This document shows positions 1 to 7,785 of a stretch of 45,085 nucleotides of DNA, piece by piece. Source of the DNA: Lachnospiraceae bacterium. GTDB taxonomy: Bacteria; Bacillota; Clostridia; Lachnospirales; Lachnospiraceae. Location of the stretch: the NCBI GenBank assembly GCA_029098105.1, contig JAQXNR010000035.1, positions 1 to 45,085 on the forward strand, read 5' to 3'. The position numbers and the translations under genes are program-made. Each line of letters begins with the position of its first letter. Positions within the stretch are counted from its first letter, which is position 1. The notes beneath the pieces are model-generated. The model was not told the DNA's origin. It saw only the letters and a program-made list of their open reading frames with translations, and did not search any database.

Positions 1-502
1 CCTTTCGTTCTGTATCAAAATGGTATTCAATCCAGGCATCGTGACCATGTCTGGGCGGTTTTCCTTTTGCTACAATATAATCTTTACAATATTCCCGCTT
101 ATGTAAAAATATACGGATACTATGCTCATCAATTCCTGAGACCACTCTTTTCTGGTTCAACTGCTGCAAAATATCTTCCACATTCAGCAAATGTCCTCCT
201 TTGGAGGGCGGGTAAAAGCGCGCAGTTACCTGAAGATTGTCCCCAGACACCTCTATTAGCATTCCCTCATCCGCAGGAAGTATTTTTTCCCGATTCACCC
301 GAACTAGTTCCGGCTCCGAACCCAGTTTTTCAATGGACTTATTCAGAGCGTTTATATCATATTCAAAAATATTTTCACTTTCCAAATAATCCGCAACTTC
401 CCGTACATCGATCGCTCTTCCACCCTCTCTGGCAGGAAATAATTTCAAAAATGTGCCTTCTTCCTGATGGACTATTTGAAAAAAACCGTTCTTGTATACC
501 AT
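1..502 (-). CDS. DUF342 / FapA-family protein, N-terminal part (runs off the left edge of the window)
   Basis: Manual reverse-complement translation gives MVYKNGFFQIVHQEEGTFLKLFPAREGGRAIDVREVADYLE...REKILPADEGMLIEVSGDNLQVTARFYPPSKGGHLLNVEDILQQ...YIVAKGKPPRHGHDAWIEYHFDTERK, with FapA-like FYPPS-GG and G-P--G-DAWIEY-FDT motifs; absent from the ORF track because it has no stop in the window; lies just downstream of fliA. Confidence 0.85.
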   Translation of the reverse strand, partial: MVYKNGFFQIVHQEEGTFLKLFPAREGGRAIDVREVADYLESENIFEYDINALNKSIEKLGSEPELVRVNREKILPADEGMLIEVSGDNLQVTARFYPPSKGGHLLNVEDILQQLNQKRVVSGIDEHSIRIFLHKREYCKDYIVAKGKPPRHGHDAWIEYHFDTERK

Positions 503-526
503 AGGCCTACCTCAATCTCTTTGCTG

Positions 527-1291
527 TTATCCCATAAACAACTCTATCTGCGACCCCAGACGCTCCCTCATTTTCTGAATTGCCTTTGTATGAAGCTGTG
601 ACACCCGGGATTCTGAAACCTCCAGTACCTGACTGATTTCTTTCAAGGTTAACTCTTCATAATAATATAATTGAATGACCCGTTTTTCTTTTTCCGTCAA
701 CTGCTCCAGAACTTCTGCCAGGACCCTCTTGACTTCCTGTTCTTCCATGGCCTGCTCCGGTTGCTCTGCCATCGCCCTGCGGGTACCGGAAGCCTTAATT
801 TCCATTCCCTGATCCAAAAAATCTTCCAGAGAAGCAATCCCTGTAATTTTCGTTTGTCCCTGCCAGTTATAATATTCCTCTACACTGATTTCCAGTGCTT
901 CGGCAATCTCGTCATCCGATGCCGGACGTCCCAGTTTGCTTTCCAATTCCGCCATTGCCGTTTCCATACGTTTTTGTTTCTGCCTTAATGAGCGGGGAAT
1001 CCAGTCCATCTTTCGTATCTGGTCCAATATAGCACCCCGAATCCGAAGACTGGCATAGGTTTCAAATTTGATGCCTTTATTGTAATCAAATTTGTCAATG
1101 GCATCAATCAATCCAAATATTCCATACCCTACCAAATCATCAAATTCCACAGTGTAACCGAGGTACATACTCAGACGTCCCGCCACCAGCTTTACCAGAG
1201 GGGCATATTCCATAATAAGCTGTTCCCGAACGGAGGCGGTACGTTTTGCGCTATACTGTTCCCATAGTTTGTTTTTTGCCTTCTCGTTCAT
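527..1291 (-). CDS. fliA: RNA polymerase sigma factor for flagellar operon (FliA/SigD/WhiG family)
   Basis: LWEQY..R..LI..YAPLVK.VAGRLS...G...E.DDLVGYGIFGLIDAIDKFD..KGIKFETYAS.RIRGAILDQIRKMDWIPRS and the region 4 HTH; start set at the second Met (1291) because GGAGG immediately precedes it. Confidence 0.96.
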   Translation of the reverse strand: MNEKAKNKLWEQYSAKRTASVREQLIMEYAPLVKLVAGRLSMYLGYTVEFDDLVGYGIFGLIDAIDKFDYNKGIKFETYASLRIRGAILDQIRKMDWIPRSLRQKQKRMETAMAELESKLGRPASDDEIAEALEISVEEYYNWQGQTKITGIASLEDFLDQGMEIKASGTRRAMAEQPEQAMEEQEVKRVLAEVLEQLTEKEKRVIQLYYYEELTLKEISQVLEVSESRVSQLHTKAIQKMRERLGSQIELFMG

Positions 1292-1336
1292 ATAACCCTC
1301 CAACCTGTATTAACAACTTCGGTTTATACCAAAAAC

Positions 1337-1660
1337 CTATTCCTGTGTTTCAACATCTGCTTCATCTGCTTCCCGCTCATCCTCAACTTCCCCGTTTTCC
1401 TCTTCCTGTTCTTCTGCTTCCTGCTCTGAATGTTCTCCGGGATGTAACATCATATACCGGACAATTCCCTGAGCAATACTGCCAATGACAAAGAAAAACA
1501 GAATCGTAACCAGCAATCTTAACATAGCCTGCAACAGTGGAATATTCGCAACAATATTAAAAATGCAAACAATCAATGTGGGAACCAGCACAATAAACGG
1601 TCGCAAATACCGCAGTTTACCTTTCGCCGGATCCTCAAATTCCTGTGTATTTTCAGTCAT
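1337..1660 (-). CDS. Hypothetical small membrane protein (about two TM segments, strongly acidic C-terminal tail)
   Basis: ORF between cheD and fliA with tight spacing; hydrophobic segments FIVLVPTLIVCIFNIVA and LLVTILFFFVIGSIAQ, then an EQEAEEQEEENGEVEDEREADEADVETQE tail. Confidence 0.75.
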   Translation of the reverse strand: MTENTQEFEDPAKGKLRYLRPFIVLVPTLIVCIFNIVANIPLLQAMLRLLVTILFFFVIGSIAQGIVRYMMLHPGEHSEQEAEEQEEENGEVEDEREADEADVETQE

Positions 1661-1673
1661 AACTTACCTCCGA

Positions 1674-2159
1674 TTATATATAGGTAATCCCTTTTCCCAC
1701 TGCCCTGATTTCCAATTTTCCATTTTCCGGATTAAATTCAATCGTTCGTCCATAATCCAGTCCTGTATCTTCTGCTGCAATCCGGATTCCATAGGATTGT
1801 AACTTTTTCCTTGCTGCCTCAGCATTCCGGGCTCCAATTCCTGAAATCTCTGTATTAGCAGAAAAATTAAACATCTGGGCGCCTCCTGCCACTTTCGCAA
1901 TCAAATTCTGTTTCTTTACCCCTTGCTCTTCCAGCAATGCCAGCAAATCCTCCAAACCGGTATCCACAAATTTGGCACGATTACTGTTATTTCGAATTTT
2001 TGTACTATCCGGAAGCATGGCGTGCAGCATTCCTGCCACTTTCGTCGTTTTGTCGTACAAAACCACTCCGACACAGGAACCCAATCCCAGTGTAATAATG
2101 GTATCCGGCACCTTGCAAATATTAAAATCAGCCATACCTACCTTAACCCGTTCTCCCAT
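1674..2159 (-). CDS. cheD: Chemoreceptor glutamine deamidase CheD
   Basis: TLGLGSCVGV.LYD...KVAGM.H.MLPDS, AKVAGGAQMF, IG.RN...; adjacent to cheC. Confidence 0.95.
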   Translation of the reverse strand: MGERVKVGMADFNICKVPDTIITLGLGSCVGVVLYDKTTKVAGMLHAMLPDSTKIRNNSNRAKFVDTGLEDLLALLEEQGVKKQNLIAKVAGGAQMFNFSANTEISGIGARNAEAARKKLQSYGIRIAAEDTGLDYGRTIEFNPENGKLEIRAVGKGITYI

Positions 2160-2167
2160 TCCTACAC

Positions 2168-2782
2168 CTACATTCCAAATATACTCATAATTTTATTATA
2201 GGATTCCAAATCCGGTATCATAATAAAATACCCGTCAATCTGGTCGTCCGTATCATCAAACGAGGAATCAATCAACAATGCCTTGTCACCGATTTTTCCA
2301 AACTCAATCGCAGGTACACTTAAAATGGCACCTGCCATGTCATAACATGCCTGTGGCACGGAAGGAAAAATTGCCAGTCCGGTAAGGGTGGAAATCGAAG
2401 TCATATAAGCCCCGGCAATAATATTGCCAATCTCTTTTAATACAGAAAAATCCATGTGGGAAAACCGCTCTTCCTGACTCTCCTGCTGCAAAACCAGATT
2501 GACCAGTTTTCTGGCAGAAAACTGCTCCACTGCAAACATCATCATTCCACTAATATCTCCACTTAAGGTAACCAAAATTCCCACTACCGGATTCTCAGGA
2601 CCTCCAATCAAATCTGCCAGTTTGTTGATTTCTACCAAATCCACCTGGGGAATCTTCATTTCAATACGGCGGTTCAACATCTTGGACAATGCCGTTGTAG
2701 CATTGCCCAGTCCAATATTTCCAATTTCTTTTAGGACATCGTACTGTCCTTCTGTGATTTCATTATAATTAGTAATCGGCAT
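2168..2782 (-). CDS. cheC: CheY-P phosphatase CheC
   Basis: DVLKEIGNIGLGNATTALSKML and DFSVLKEIGNIIAGAYMTSIS, the two CheC active-site repeats. Confidence 0.95.
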   Translation of the reverse strand: MPITNYNEITEGQYDVLKEIGNIGLGNATTALSKMLNRRIEMKIPQVDLVEINKLADLIGGPENPVVGILVTLSGDISGMMMFAVEQFSARKLVNLVLQQESQEERFSHMDFSVLKEIGNIIAGAYMTSISTLTGLAIFPSVPQACYDMAGAILSVPAIEFGKIGDKALLIDSSFDDTDDQIDGYFIMIPDLESYNKIMSIFGM

Positions 2783-2834
2783 AAAACCACCTCAATCTCC
2801 TCAACTGTCTCACTGATTTAAAAGCGACAAGAAT

Positions 2835-3293
2835 CTAAATATCTTCTGAAATAACTGCATTAATATTCAACAGTGAAATCAATTCATCCCCATGTTTGCC
2901 AATGCCTGTTAAAAATCCATTCTGCTCTTCCCGGTTCTTGTCATAAGCCATTTTTTCCACTTCAGAACCATCCAATGTAACGACTTCTTTCACCTCATCC
3001 ACCTGAATTCCAATCAGTGCCTGCTGTTCTGTCTTAATAATGATGATTCGGGTTTTATTTGTTATGACATCCGGCTCCAGTTCAAATTTCTTGCGCATGC
3101 TCATAACCGGAATCACTTCTCCACGCAGGTTAATCACACCTTCAAAATAGGGCTGTGCTTTCGGCACCCGGGTAATCCGCTGCATTCTGACAATGTTGTC
3201 CACATATCCAATATCAATTCCATATTGCTCACTGTCAATCTTAACTACAATATACTGCTTGCTCTCCATAACTGCTTCATTGTTCTCTATCAT
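2835..3293 (-). CDS. cheW: Chemotaxis coupling protein CheW
   Basis: IVVKI..EQYGIDI..V.NI.R...ITRVP.A..YFEGVINLRGEVIPVM..R..F; between cheA and cheC. Confidence 0.94.
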   Translation of the reverse strand: MIENNEAVMESKQYIVVKIDSEQYGIDIGYVDNIVRMQRITRVPKAQPYFEGVINLRGEVIPVMSMRKKFELEPDVITNKTRIIIIKTEQQALIGIQVDEVKEVVTLDGSEVEKMAYDKNREEQNGFLTGIGKHGDELISLLNINAVISEDI

Positions 3294-3308
3294 ATCGGCC
3301 GCACCCCC

Positions 3309-5399
3309 TTATACTAATGCATTGGCATCCAGAATCAACGCCACTTCACCATCACCCAGAATGGTAGCACCACTAATCATCTTCTCAATATTTATGTATT
3401 TGCCCAAAGGCTTAATTACGATTTCCTGCTGTCCAATCAAGTTATCTACAACAAGCCCTGCCTGTTTGTCTCCCTTGGAAACAATAACCACAGTGAGATT
3501 CTCTGACTCCTCTTCCCGTGGCGGGCAATCCAGTATATCGTACAGACGCACCAGCGGAATTACCATTCCACGAAGGTTAATAACCTCTTTTGTGCGAACG
3601 TACTTAATATCCTCCGGAGTAACATCCTCAATTGTCTGGATGGAGTTCAGCGGAATCGCATATTTTTCCTCACCCAGTTCAATCATCAATGCCTGAATAA
3701 TAGCCAGCGTCAACGGCAAACGGATGGTAAAGGTACTGCCTTCATTCTTCTTAGTGCGAACCTCAATATCGCCACCCAGCCCTTCAATCTTGCTCTTTAC
3801 AACATCCAGACCTACACCACGGCCGGAGACGTCGGTAATTTTTTCTGCAGTAGAGAAACTTGGCATAAAGAGTAAATCAATAATGTCCTTGTCCTCCATA
3901 GTCTCTGCCTGTTCTGCTGTAATCGTTCCTTTTTCAATTGCCTTATCACGAACCTTTTCCACATCAATTCCGGCACCATCATCCCGGACTTCAATCACAA
4001 CATTATTTCCATCCTGGTAGGCATCCAGAAAAACGGATCCCTTCTCCGGTTTACCCAGTTCCTTTCTTCTCTCTGCACTTTCCAGACCATGGTCCGCAGA
4101 GTTCCGCAAAAGATGCATCAAAGGATCTCCTATTTCGTCAATAACTGTACGGTCTAATTCGGTATCCTCACCAGACATGTAAAGTTCCATCGGTTTGCCC
4201 AATTTTTTGCTCAAATCCCGAATCATTCTTGGGAAACGGTTTACCACGCTCTCGATTGGTACCATTCGCACTTTCATAACCGATTCATGCAGATTGGTAG
4301 TAATTCGCTCCAAGTATTCTATCTGCTCTGTAAAACTCTGGGAATTTGTATTGGAATCATTTTCACTGACAGATACCAGACCATTCTTAGCAATAATCAA
4401 CTCACTTACCTGATTCATCAAGTCATCCAGTTTTTCGATATCCACACGAACGGAACGATTAATTACCGGTTTGCTGCCAACTGCTTTGGAAGGTGCCTTC
4501 TTCGGTTCTGCCGCTTTGGCTGCCGGAGCAGCAGCAGGCTTTTCTTCTTCCTTGGTTTCTTCCTTCACTTCTGGTTCTTCCTGAGTCTGGAACAACGTAT
4601 TTGCATCCAATTTCTCACTATATACTTTGTCAATTTCGGAAACGCTTAAGATAGCCTTCTGTACCTTTTCCTCGTCTGCATCCGTAATCAATGCAATACT
4701 AAAGTCCAGTTCGAACTTTTCATCCTCAATATCCTGAACGGACGGGTCTGATTTAATCACTTCCCCCAGACCTTCCAATTCCTTAAATACAAGGAATGCT
4801 CTGGCTGCCTTCAAAAGACAACTCTCCTGCACATAGATGGTAGCAGCAATAATATTCTTATTCTGCTCCTTCGCTTCCTTTATAGCGTTCTTTTCAAATT
4901 CTGCATATTGGAACTGTCTATATTTGCGCTTTTCCTCGTTGTCATCAGAAGAATCGCTACTCTCTGCTTCTTTCTGCTCTCCGGCAGTTTCTGTCTTCTC
5001 GCCTTCAGCAGCAGGGTTTCCTTTCAAAGTATCATTGAGCAACTTAATAATATCCTCATTGTCCTCTGTACCTTCATCCGCGGAATTCATAATATTATCC
5101 AAATATGCCTCCAACGCATCCAGACAACGGAAGAGAATATCTACCAAATCTGCTGTTACCTTCATATTGCCGCTTCGGATTTCAGAAAATACATCCTCCA
5201 TATCATGGGTCAGTCTCTGCATCCGCTTGTATCCCATAGTACCAGCCATACCCTTTAAGGTATGAGCAGCCCGGAAAATCTCATTAATCGTATCCGAATT
5301 CTCCGGCTCCTTCTCAAGGATCATAAAATGATCACTTAAACTTTGTAAATGTTCCTTTGTCTCATCAATAAAAATTTCCAAATACTGGCTTACATCCAT
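3309..5399 (-). CDS. cheA: Chemotaxis histidine kinase CheA
   Basis: Hpt motif FRAAHTLKGMAGTMG; N box HLLRNSADHGLE; G box DVSGRGVGLDVVKSKIEGLGG; C-terminal CheW-like domain. Confidence 0.97.
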   Translation of the reverse strand: MDVSQYLEIFIDETKEHLQSLSDHFMILEKEPENSDTINEIFRAAHTLKGMAGTMGYKRMQRLTHDMEDVFSEIRSGNMKVTADLVDILFRCLDALEAYLDNIMNSADEGTEDNEDIIKLLNDTLKGNPAAEGEKTETAGEQKEAESSDSSDDNEEKRKYRQFQYAEFEKNAIKEAKEQNKNIIAATIYVQESCLLKAARAFLVFKELEGLGEVIKSDPSVQDIEDEKFELDFSIALITDADEEKVQKAILSVSEIDKVYSEKLDANTLFQTQEEPEVKEETKEEEKPAAAPAAKAAEPKKAPSKAVGSKPVINRSVRVDIEKLDDLMNQVSELIIAKNGLVSVSENDSNTNSQSFTEQIEYLERITTNLHESVMKVRMVPIESVVNRFPRMIRDLSKKLGKPMELYMSGEDTELDRTVIDEIGDPLMHLLRNSADHGLESAERRKELGKPEKGSVFLDAYQDGNNVVIEVRDDGAGIDVEKVRDKAIEKGTITAEQAETMEDKDIIDLLFMPSFSTAEKITDVSGRGVGLDVVKSKIEGLGGDIEVRTKKNEGSTFTIRLPLTLAIIQALMIELGEEKYAIPLNSIQTIEDVTPEDIKYVRTKEVINLRGMVIPLVRLYDILDCPPREEESENLTVVIVSKGDKQAGLVVDNLIGQQEIVIKPLGKYINIEKMISGATILGDGEVALILDANALV

Positions 5400-5401
5400 G
5401 C

Positions 5402-5998
5402 TTATAGCACCCCCACTTTCTTTGTTATTTCATCTGCGATTTTCTCTAACGGAAGTACAATATCCGAAAGTCCCGCTTCCGTCACCATCTTCGGCATTCC
5501 ATAAATAATGCTGGTCTCCCGGTCCTGGGCAATCGTATAAATGTCTTTTTCCTTTTTCAGGTTACGGATTCCAATTGTTGCATCCGCTCCCATTCCTGTC
5601 ATGACAACTCCAACCAGAGTATCAAAGTCTGTGCTGATTAGTGATTCGTATGTATAATTGGCACAAGGCCGCACCCCCTCCCTTGGTGGTTCATCGGTAA
5701 GAGTTAGAAAATATTTCCTCTCTTTTCTGGTTACCTTCAGGTGCTGACCACCCTTTGCAATATATACCCTGCCAGGTCTCAGTTGTTCCCCTTCCTCCGC
5801 CTCCTTCACAAAAATCCGGCTTAAGTCGTTCAAGCGCGCTGCCAACGAATTGGTAAATCCAGAAGGCATATGCTGTACTATAATCACAGCGGCATTCAGA
5901 TTCGGCGGCAACTTAGGAACTACCGACTGCAATGATTTGGGACCACCTGTGGATGAGGCAATCACAACCAGTTGATTCAATTCTCCCGCCCTTGGCAT
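5402..5998 (-). CDS. cheB: CheB methylesterase domain protein lacking the N-terminal receiver domain
   Basis: LVVIASSTGGPKSLQ, VIIVQHMP.GFT.SLA.RL, GRVYIA..G.HL, GVVMTGMGADAT.GIR, AQDRETSIIYGMPK. Only 198 aa; an in-frame TAA lies about 10 codons upstream of the start. Confidence 0.93.
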   Translation of the reverse strand: MPRAGELNQLVVIASSTGGPKSLQSVVPKLPPNLNAAVIIVQHMPSGFTNSLAARLNDLSRIFVKEAEEGEQLRPGRVYIAKGGQHLKVTRKERKYFLTLTDEPPREGVRPCANYTYESLISTDFDTLVGVVMTGMGADATIGIRNLKKEKDIYTIAQDRETSIIYGMPKMVTEAGLSDIVLPLEKIADEITKKVGVL

Positions 5999-6022
5999 AG
6001 ATTCCCTCCTACTACTTTCAAA

Positions 6023-6048
6023 TTATAGTATGATTATATCAGAGCAAG
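6023..6048 (-). promoter_or_regulatory. Possible promoter for cheB-cheA-cheW-cheC-cheD-fliA (two overlapping TATAAT boxes, weak -35)
   Basis: Minus strand TTGCTCTGATATAATCATACTATAAT between the SleB-gene terminator and the cheB RBS (AGGAGGG). The -35 spacing is not canonical, so this is a weak call. Confidence 0.35.
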
Positions 6049-6089
6049 TGCTTCTCATAAGTGCATAATAACCTCTCTGTTTATTTTAG

Positions 6090-6124
6090 CAAAAAAAATC
6101 CGCAAACGCAACGGTTTACGGATT
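6090..6124 (-). terminator. Rho-independent terminator of the SleB-like gene
   Basis: Minus strand AATCCGTAAAC-CGTTGC-GTTTGCGGATT followed by a T run (plus-strand A8 at 6091-6098). Confidence 0.85.
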
Positions 6125-6143
6125 GCTTTTCTACATTCTAAAG

Positions 6144-6779
6144 TTATTTAAACATATGGGCGCCAATTTTCAAACGGCATCCGGAAACATAGCGGCTAAA
6201 GAAATAATATCCCTTCATATTCCGCGTTTTTCCTCCAACCTTAACTGTTTTTACACCAGACAAGGCTTCCTTTGCAGCCTTCAGACAGGAACTGTATTCC
6301 TTTGTCTTAAACCCATTCTTGTCATAGGTTCTCAGGGCTCTGTTCAAGGCTCCGTTACGGGTAGGGGTAAACTGATATCTCTGGTATAATACTCCTTTAA
6401 TCGTATTCGGGAATTTTTTGGATTCCATACGATTCTTTACCACGATTCCAACTGCCAATTTTCCTGCATAAGACTGATTTCCAGCCTCACAATAAATAAT
6501 TGTTGCCATATAACGAAGTTCCTGTTTGGAATATGTGACAACATTTCCCTTTTTCATCTTCTTTTTAACAGCATTATTGTTTTTTGCAGTTGTTTTACTC
6601 TTCACCGTAGTGGCATTTGCAGCCGTAGTATTTTCTGTAGAATCGATTGTCTCTGTTGTTTCTGTTGTCGCATCTTTTGCATTTTCTGCGCTGGACTCCT
6701 CTGCCTTAGCCATAAAACTCATATTAGACAGAAGTACGGCACACATAAGTAACATCGCAACGATTTTCTTAGTCTTCAT
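6144..6779 (-). CDS. Secreted cell-wall hydrolase, SleB/CwlJ family
   Basis: Signal peptide MKTKKIVAMLLMCAVLLSNMSFMAKAEE; Thr-rich linker; hydrolase core YMATIIYCEAGNQSYAGKLAVGIVVKNRMESKKFPNTIKGVLYQRYQFTPTRNGALNRAL, with the conserved catalytic-Glu motif IYCEAGNQ. Confidence 0.88.
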   Translation of the reverse strand: MKTKKIVAMLLMCAVLLSNMSFMAKAEESSAENAKDATTETTETIDSTENTTAANATTVKSKTTAKNNNAVKKKMKKGNVVTYSKQELRYMATIIYCEAGNQSYAGKLAVGIVVKNRMESKKFPNTIKGVLYQRYQFTPTRNGALNRALRTYDKNGFKTKEYSSCLKAAKEALSGVKTVKVGGKTRNMKGYYFFSRYVSGCRLKIGAHMFK

Positions 6780-6810
6780 AATAAATCTCCTTAATATTTG
6801 CTAAATATTT

Positions 6811-6859
6811 GTCACATTTTGTGTAACATTCATTTAACATTTATGTAACAATTATAACA
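6811..6859. promoter_or_regulatory. Array of direct repeats (K/R)TAACA-like, candidate OmpR-family (WalR/PhoP-type) response regulator site
   Basis: Plus strand GTCACA(6811) GTAACA(6823) TTAACA(6834) GTAACA(6845) ATAACA(6854); the central three are exactly 11 bp apart, giving TGTAAC-N5-TTTAAC-N5-TGTAAC. Confidence 0.6.
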
Positions 6860-6878
6860 ATAATTTAAAATATGTCAA
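6851..6878 (-). promoter_or_regulatory. Sigma-A-type promoter for the SleB-like gene
   Basis: Minus strand TTGACA-N16-TATAAT: both hexamers match consensus perfectly. Confidence 0.8.
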
Positions 6879-6925
6879 GTTTTTCTTAAGAATTCCTTCA
6901 TTTTTTTATTTTTTCTCTTTTCCTG

Positions 6926-6949
6926 TGCAAGGGGACACGCCCCACTGCA
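6926..6949. repeat. GC-rich palindrome TGCA-A-GGGG-ACACG-CCCC-AC-TGCA upstream of the Cys-rich small gene
   Basis: Directly read; it stands out from the AT-rich surroundings and abuts a CATACTATA -10-like element at 6948-6956. Confidence 0.6.
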
Positions 6950-6988
6950 TACTATAGGAATGTAAACAAATCATTTTAGGAGGCTCAT

Positions 6989-7213
6989 ATGAGTGATTTA
7001 GCTGCTACACATTGTGGAAATGGCTGCGATGGAGGTTTCTTCGGTGGCAACAACTGCATCTGGTGGATTTTAATTTTATTCTGTTGCTGTGGCAACGGAA
7101 GTGGTTTTGGATTTGGCGGTGACGGCTGTGGCAATGGCTGCGGTTGTGACATCATCATTCCTTTGCTGTTAATTTCCTGCTGCTGCGGTAATAACGGCGG
7201 TGGCTGCTGCTAA
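6989..7213 (+). CDS. Gly/Cys-rich small protein (74 aa, 14 Cys), resembling the family annotated by name propagation as 'chorion class high-cysteine HCB protein 13' in Clostridia
   Basis: MSDLAATHCGNGCDGGFFGGNNCIWWILILFCCCGNGSGFGFGGDGCGNGCGCDIIIPLLLISCCCGNNGGGCC; RBS TTAGGAGGCTCATATG; followed by a strong terminator. Confidence 0.85.
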   Translation: MSDLAATHCGNGCDGGFFGGNNCIWWILILFCCCGNGSGFGFGGDGCGNGCGCDIIIPLLLISCCCGNNGGGCC

Positions 7214-7253
7214 GCAGTAAAAAGGAAAAGAAGTTTTTATAACTTCCCACTAC

Positions 7254-7284
7254 AAAACGGGCTGTCATCTGACGGCCCGTTTTT
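7254..7284 (+). terminator. Rho-independent terminator of the Cys-rich small gene
   Basis: AAAACGGGC-T-GTCA-TC-TGAC-G-GCCCGTTTTT. Confidence 0.9.
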
Positions 7285-7293
7285 CCATTTCTC

Positions 7294-7328
7294 AAAAAAA
7301 GAGACTGCCAAGATTACATTGCAGTCTC
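7294..7328 (-). terminator. Rho-independent terminator for the minus-strand 101-aa gene
   Basis: Minus strand GAGACTGC-N12-GCAGTCTC followed by T7. Confidence 0.88.
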
Positions 7329-7352
7329 CCATAAAATGTTTCAATTATACTA

Positions 7353-7658
7353 TTACTTTCGGCAACAGCAACAAAGCAAAAACAGCCATAACCAAATCCA
7401 GTCTTTTTTTTCGTTTTTCCCTGTAGTTCTGTAAGCCGTGTCATCTACATTTTTTACCTCAATATCCTCCTGGTTTGCTGTCTCCTCCTCCGCTACCTGC
7501 TGGCCTTTGTGCAAATTCTGCGTATTATTTACCGTTTCTCCTCTTTGTCCCTGACGCCCCATACATGCTGGATCTACCTCATATATAGTGTTATCCTCAA
7601 AAACCAGATTCTGATTTTTTGTGTAATCTGCCTTTTGAAAAAAAGCATTTTCATTCAT
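7353..7658 (-). CDS. Hypothetical protein (101 aa) with C-terminal hydrophobic-CCCC tail
   Basis: MNENAFFQKADYTKNQNLVFEDNTIYEVDPACMGRQGQRGETVNNTQNLHKGQQVAEEETANQEDIEVKNVDDTAYRTTGKNEKKDWIWLWLFLLCCCCRK; start placed at the internal Met preceded by AAGGGAAAAATTTT rather than at the 169-aa ORF start; own terminator. Confidence 0.68.
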   Translation of the reverse strand: MNENAFFQKADYTKNQNLVFEDNTIYEVDPACMGRQGQRGETVNNTQNLHKGQQVAEEETANQEDIEVKNVDDTAYRTTGKNEKKDWIWLWLFLLCCCCRK

Positions 7659-7785
7659 AAAATTTTTCCCTTTTCTTATATATATATGCCATTCTTTAAA
7701 AATAATTCCCTCCTTACCAGTCATAATATAAAAAGCATAGAATATATATATATAGTGAAAATAAATACCAATCCCGGAGGTCAAA

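Noticed and set aside
67-504. 145-aa plus-strand ORF
   Set aside because: Shadow ORF opposite the partial FapA/DUF342 gene, whose minus-strand translation carries clear family motifs.
3269-3299. GCCGATAT on the minus strand at the cheW start, resembling a sigma-28 -10 element
   Set aside because: It overlaps the cheW start codon, and no TAAA-type -35 occurs at the 15-16 bp spacing; treated as coincidence.
6989-7213. Cys-rich small protein as a bacteriocin/RiPP precursor
   Set aside because: No double-Gly leader, transporter, peptidase or modification enzyme in the neighbourhood.
7677-7753. TATATATATATA tracts as CRISPR or other repeat arrays
   Set aside because: Simple dinucleotide AT runs in a divergent promoter region; no spacer structure.
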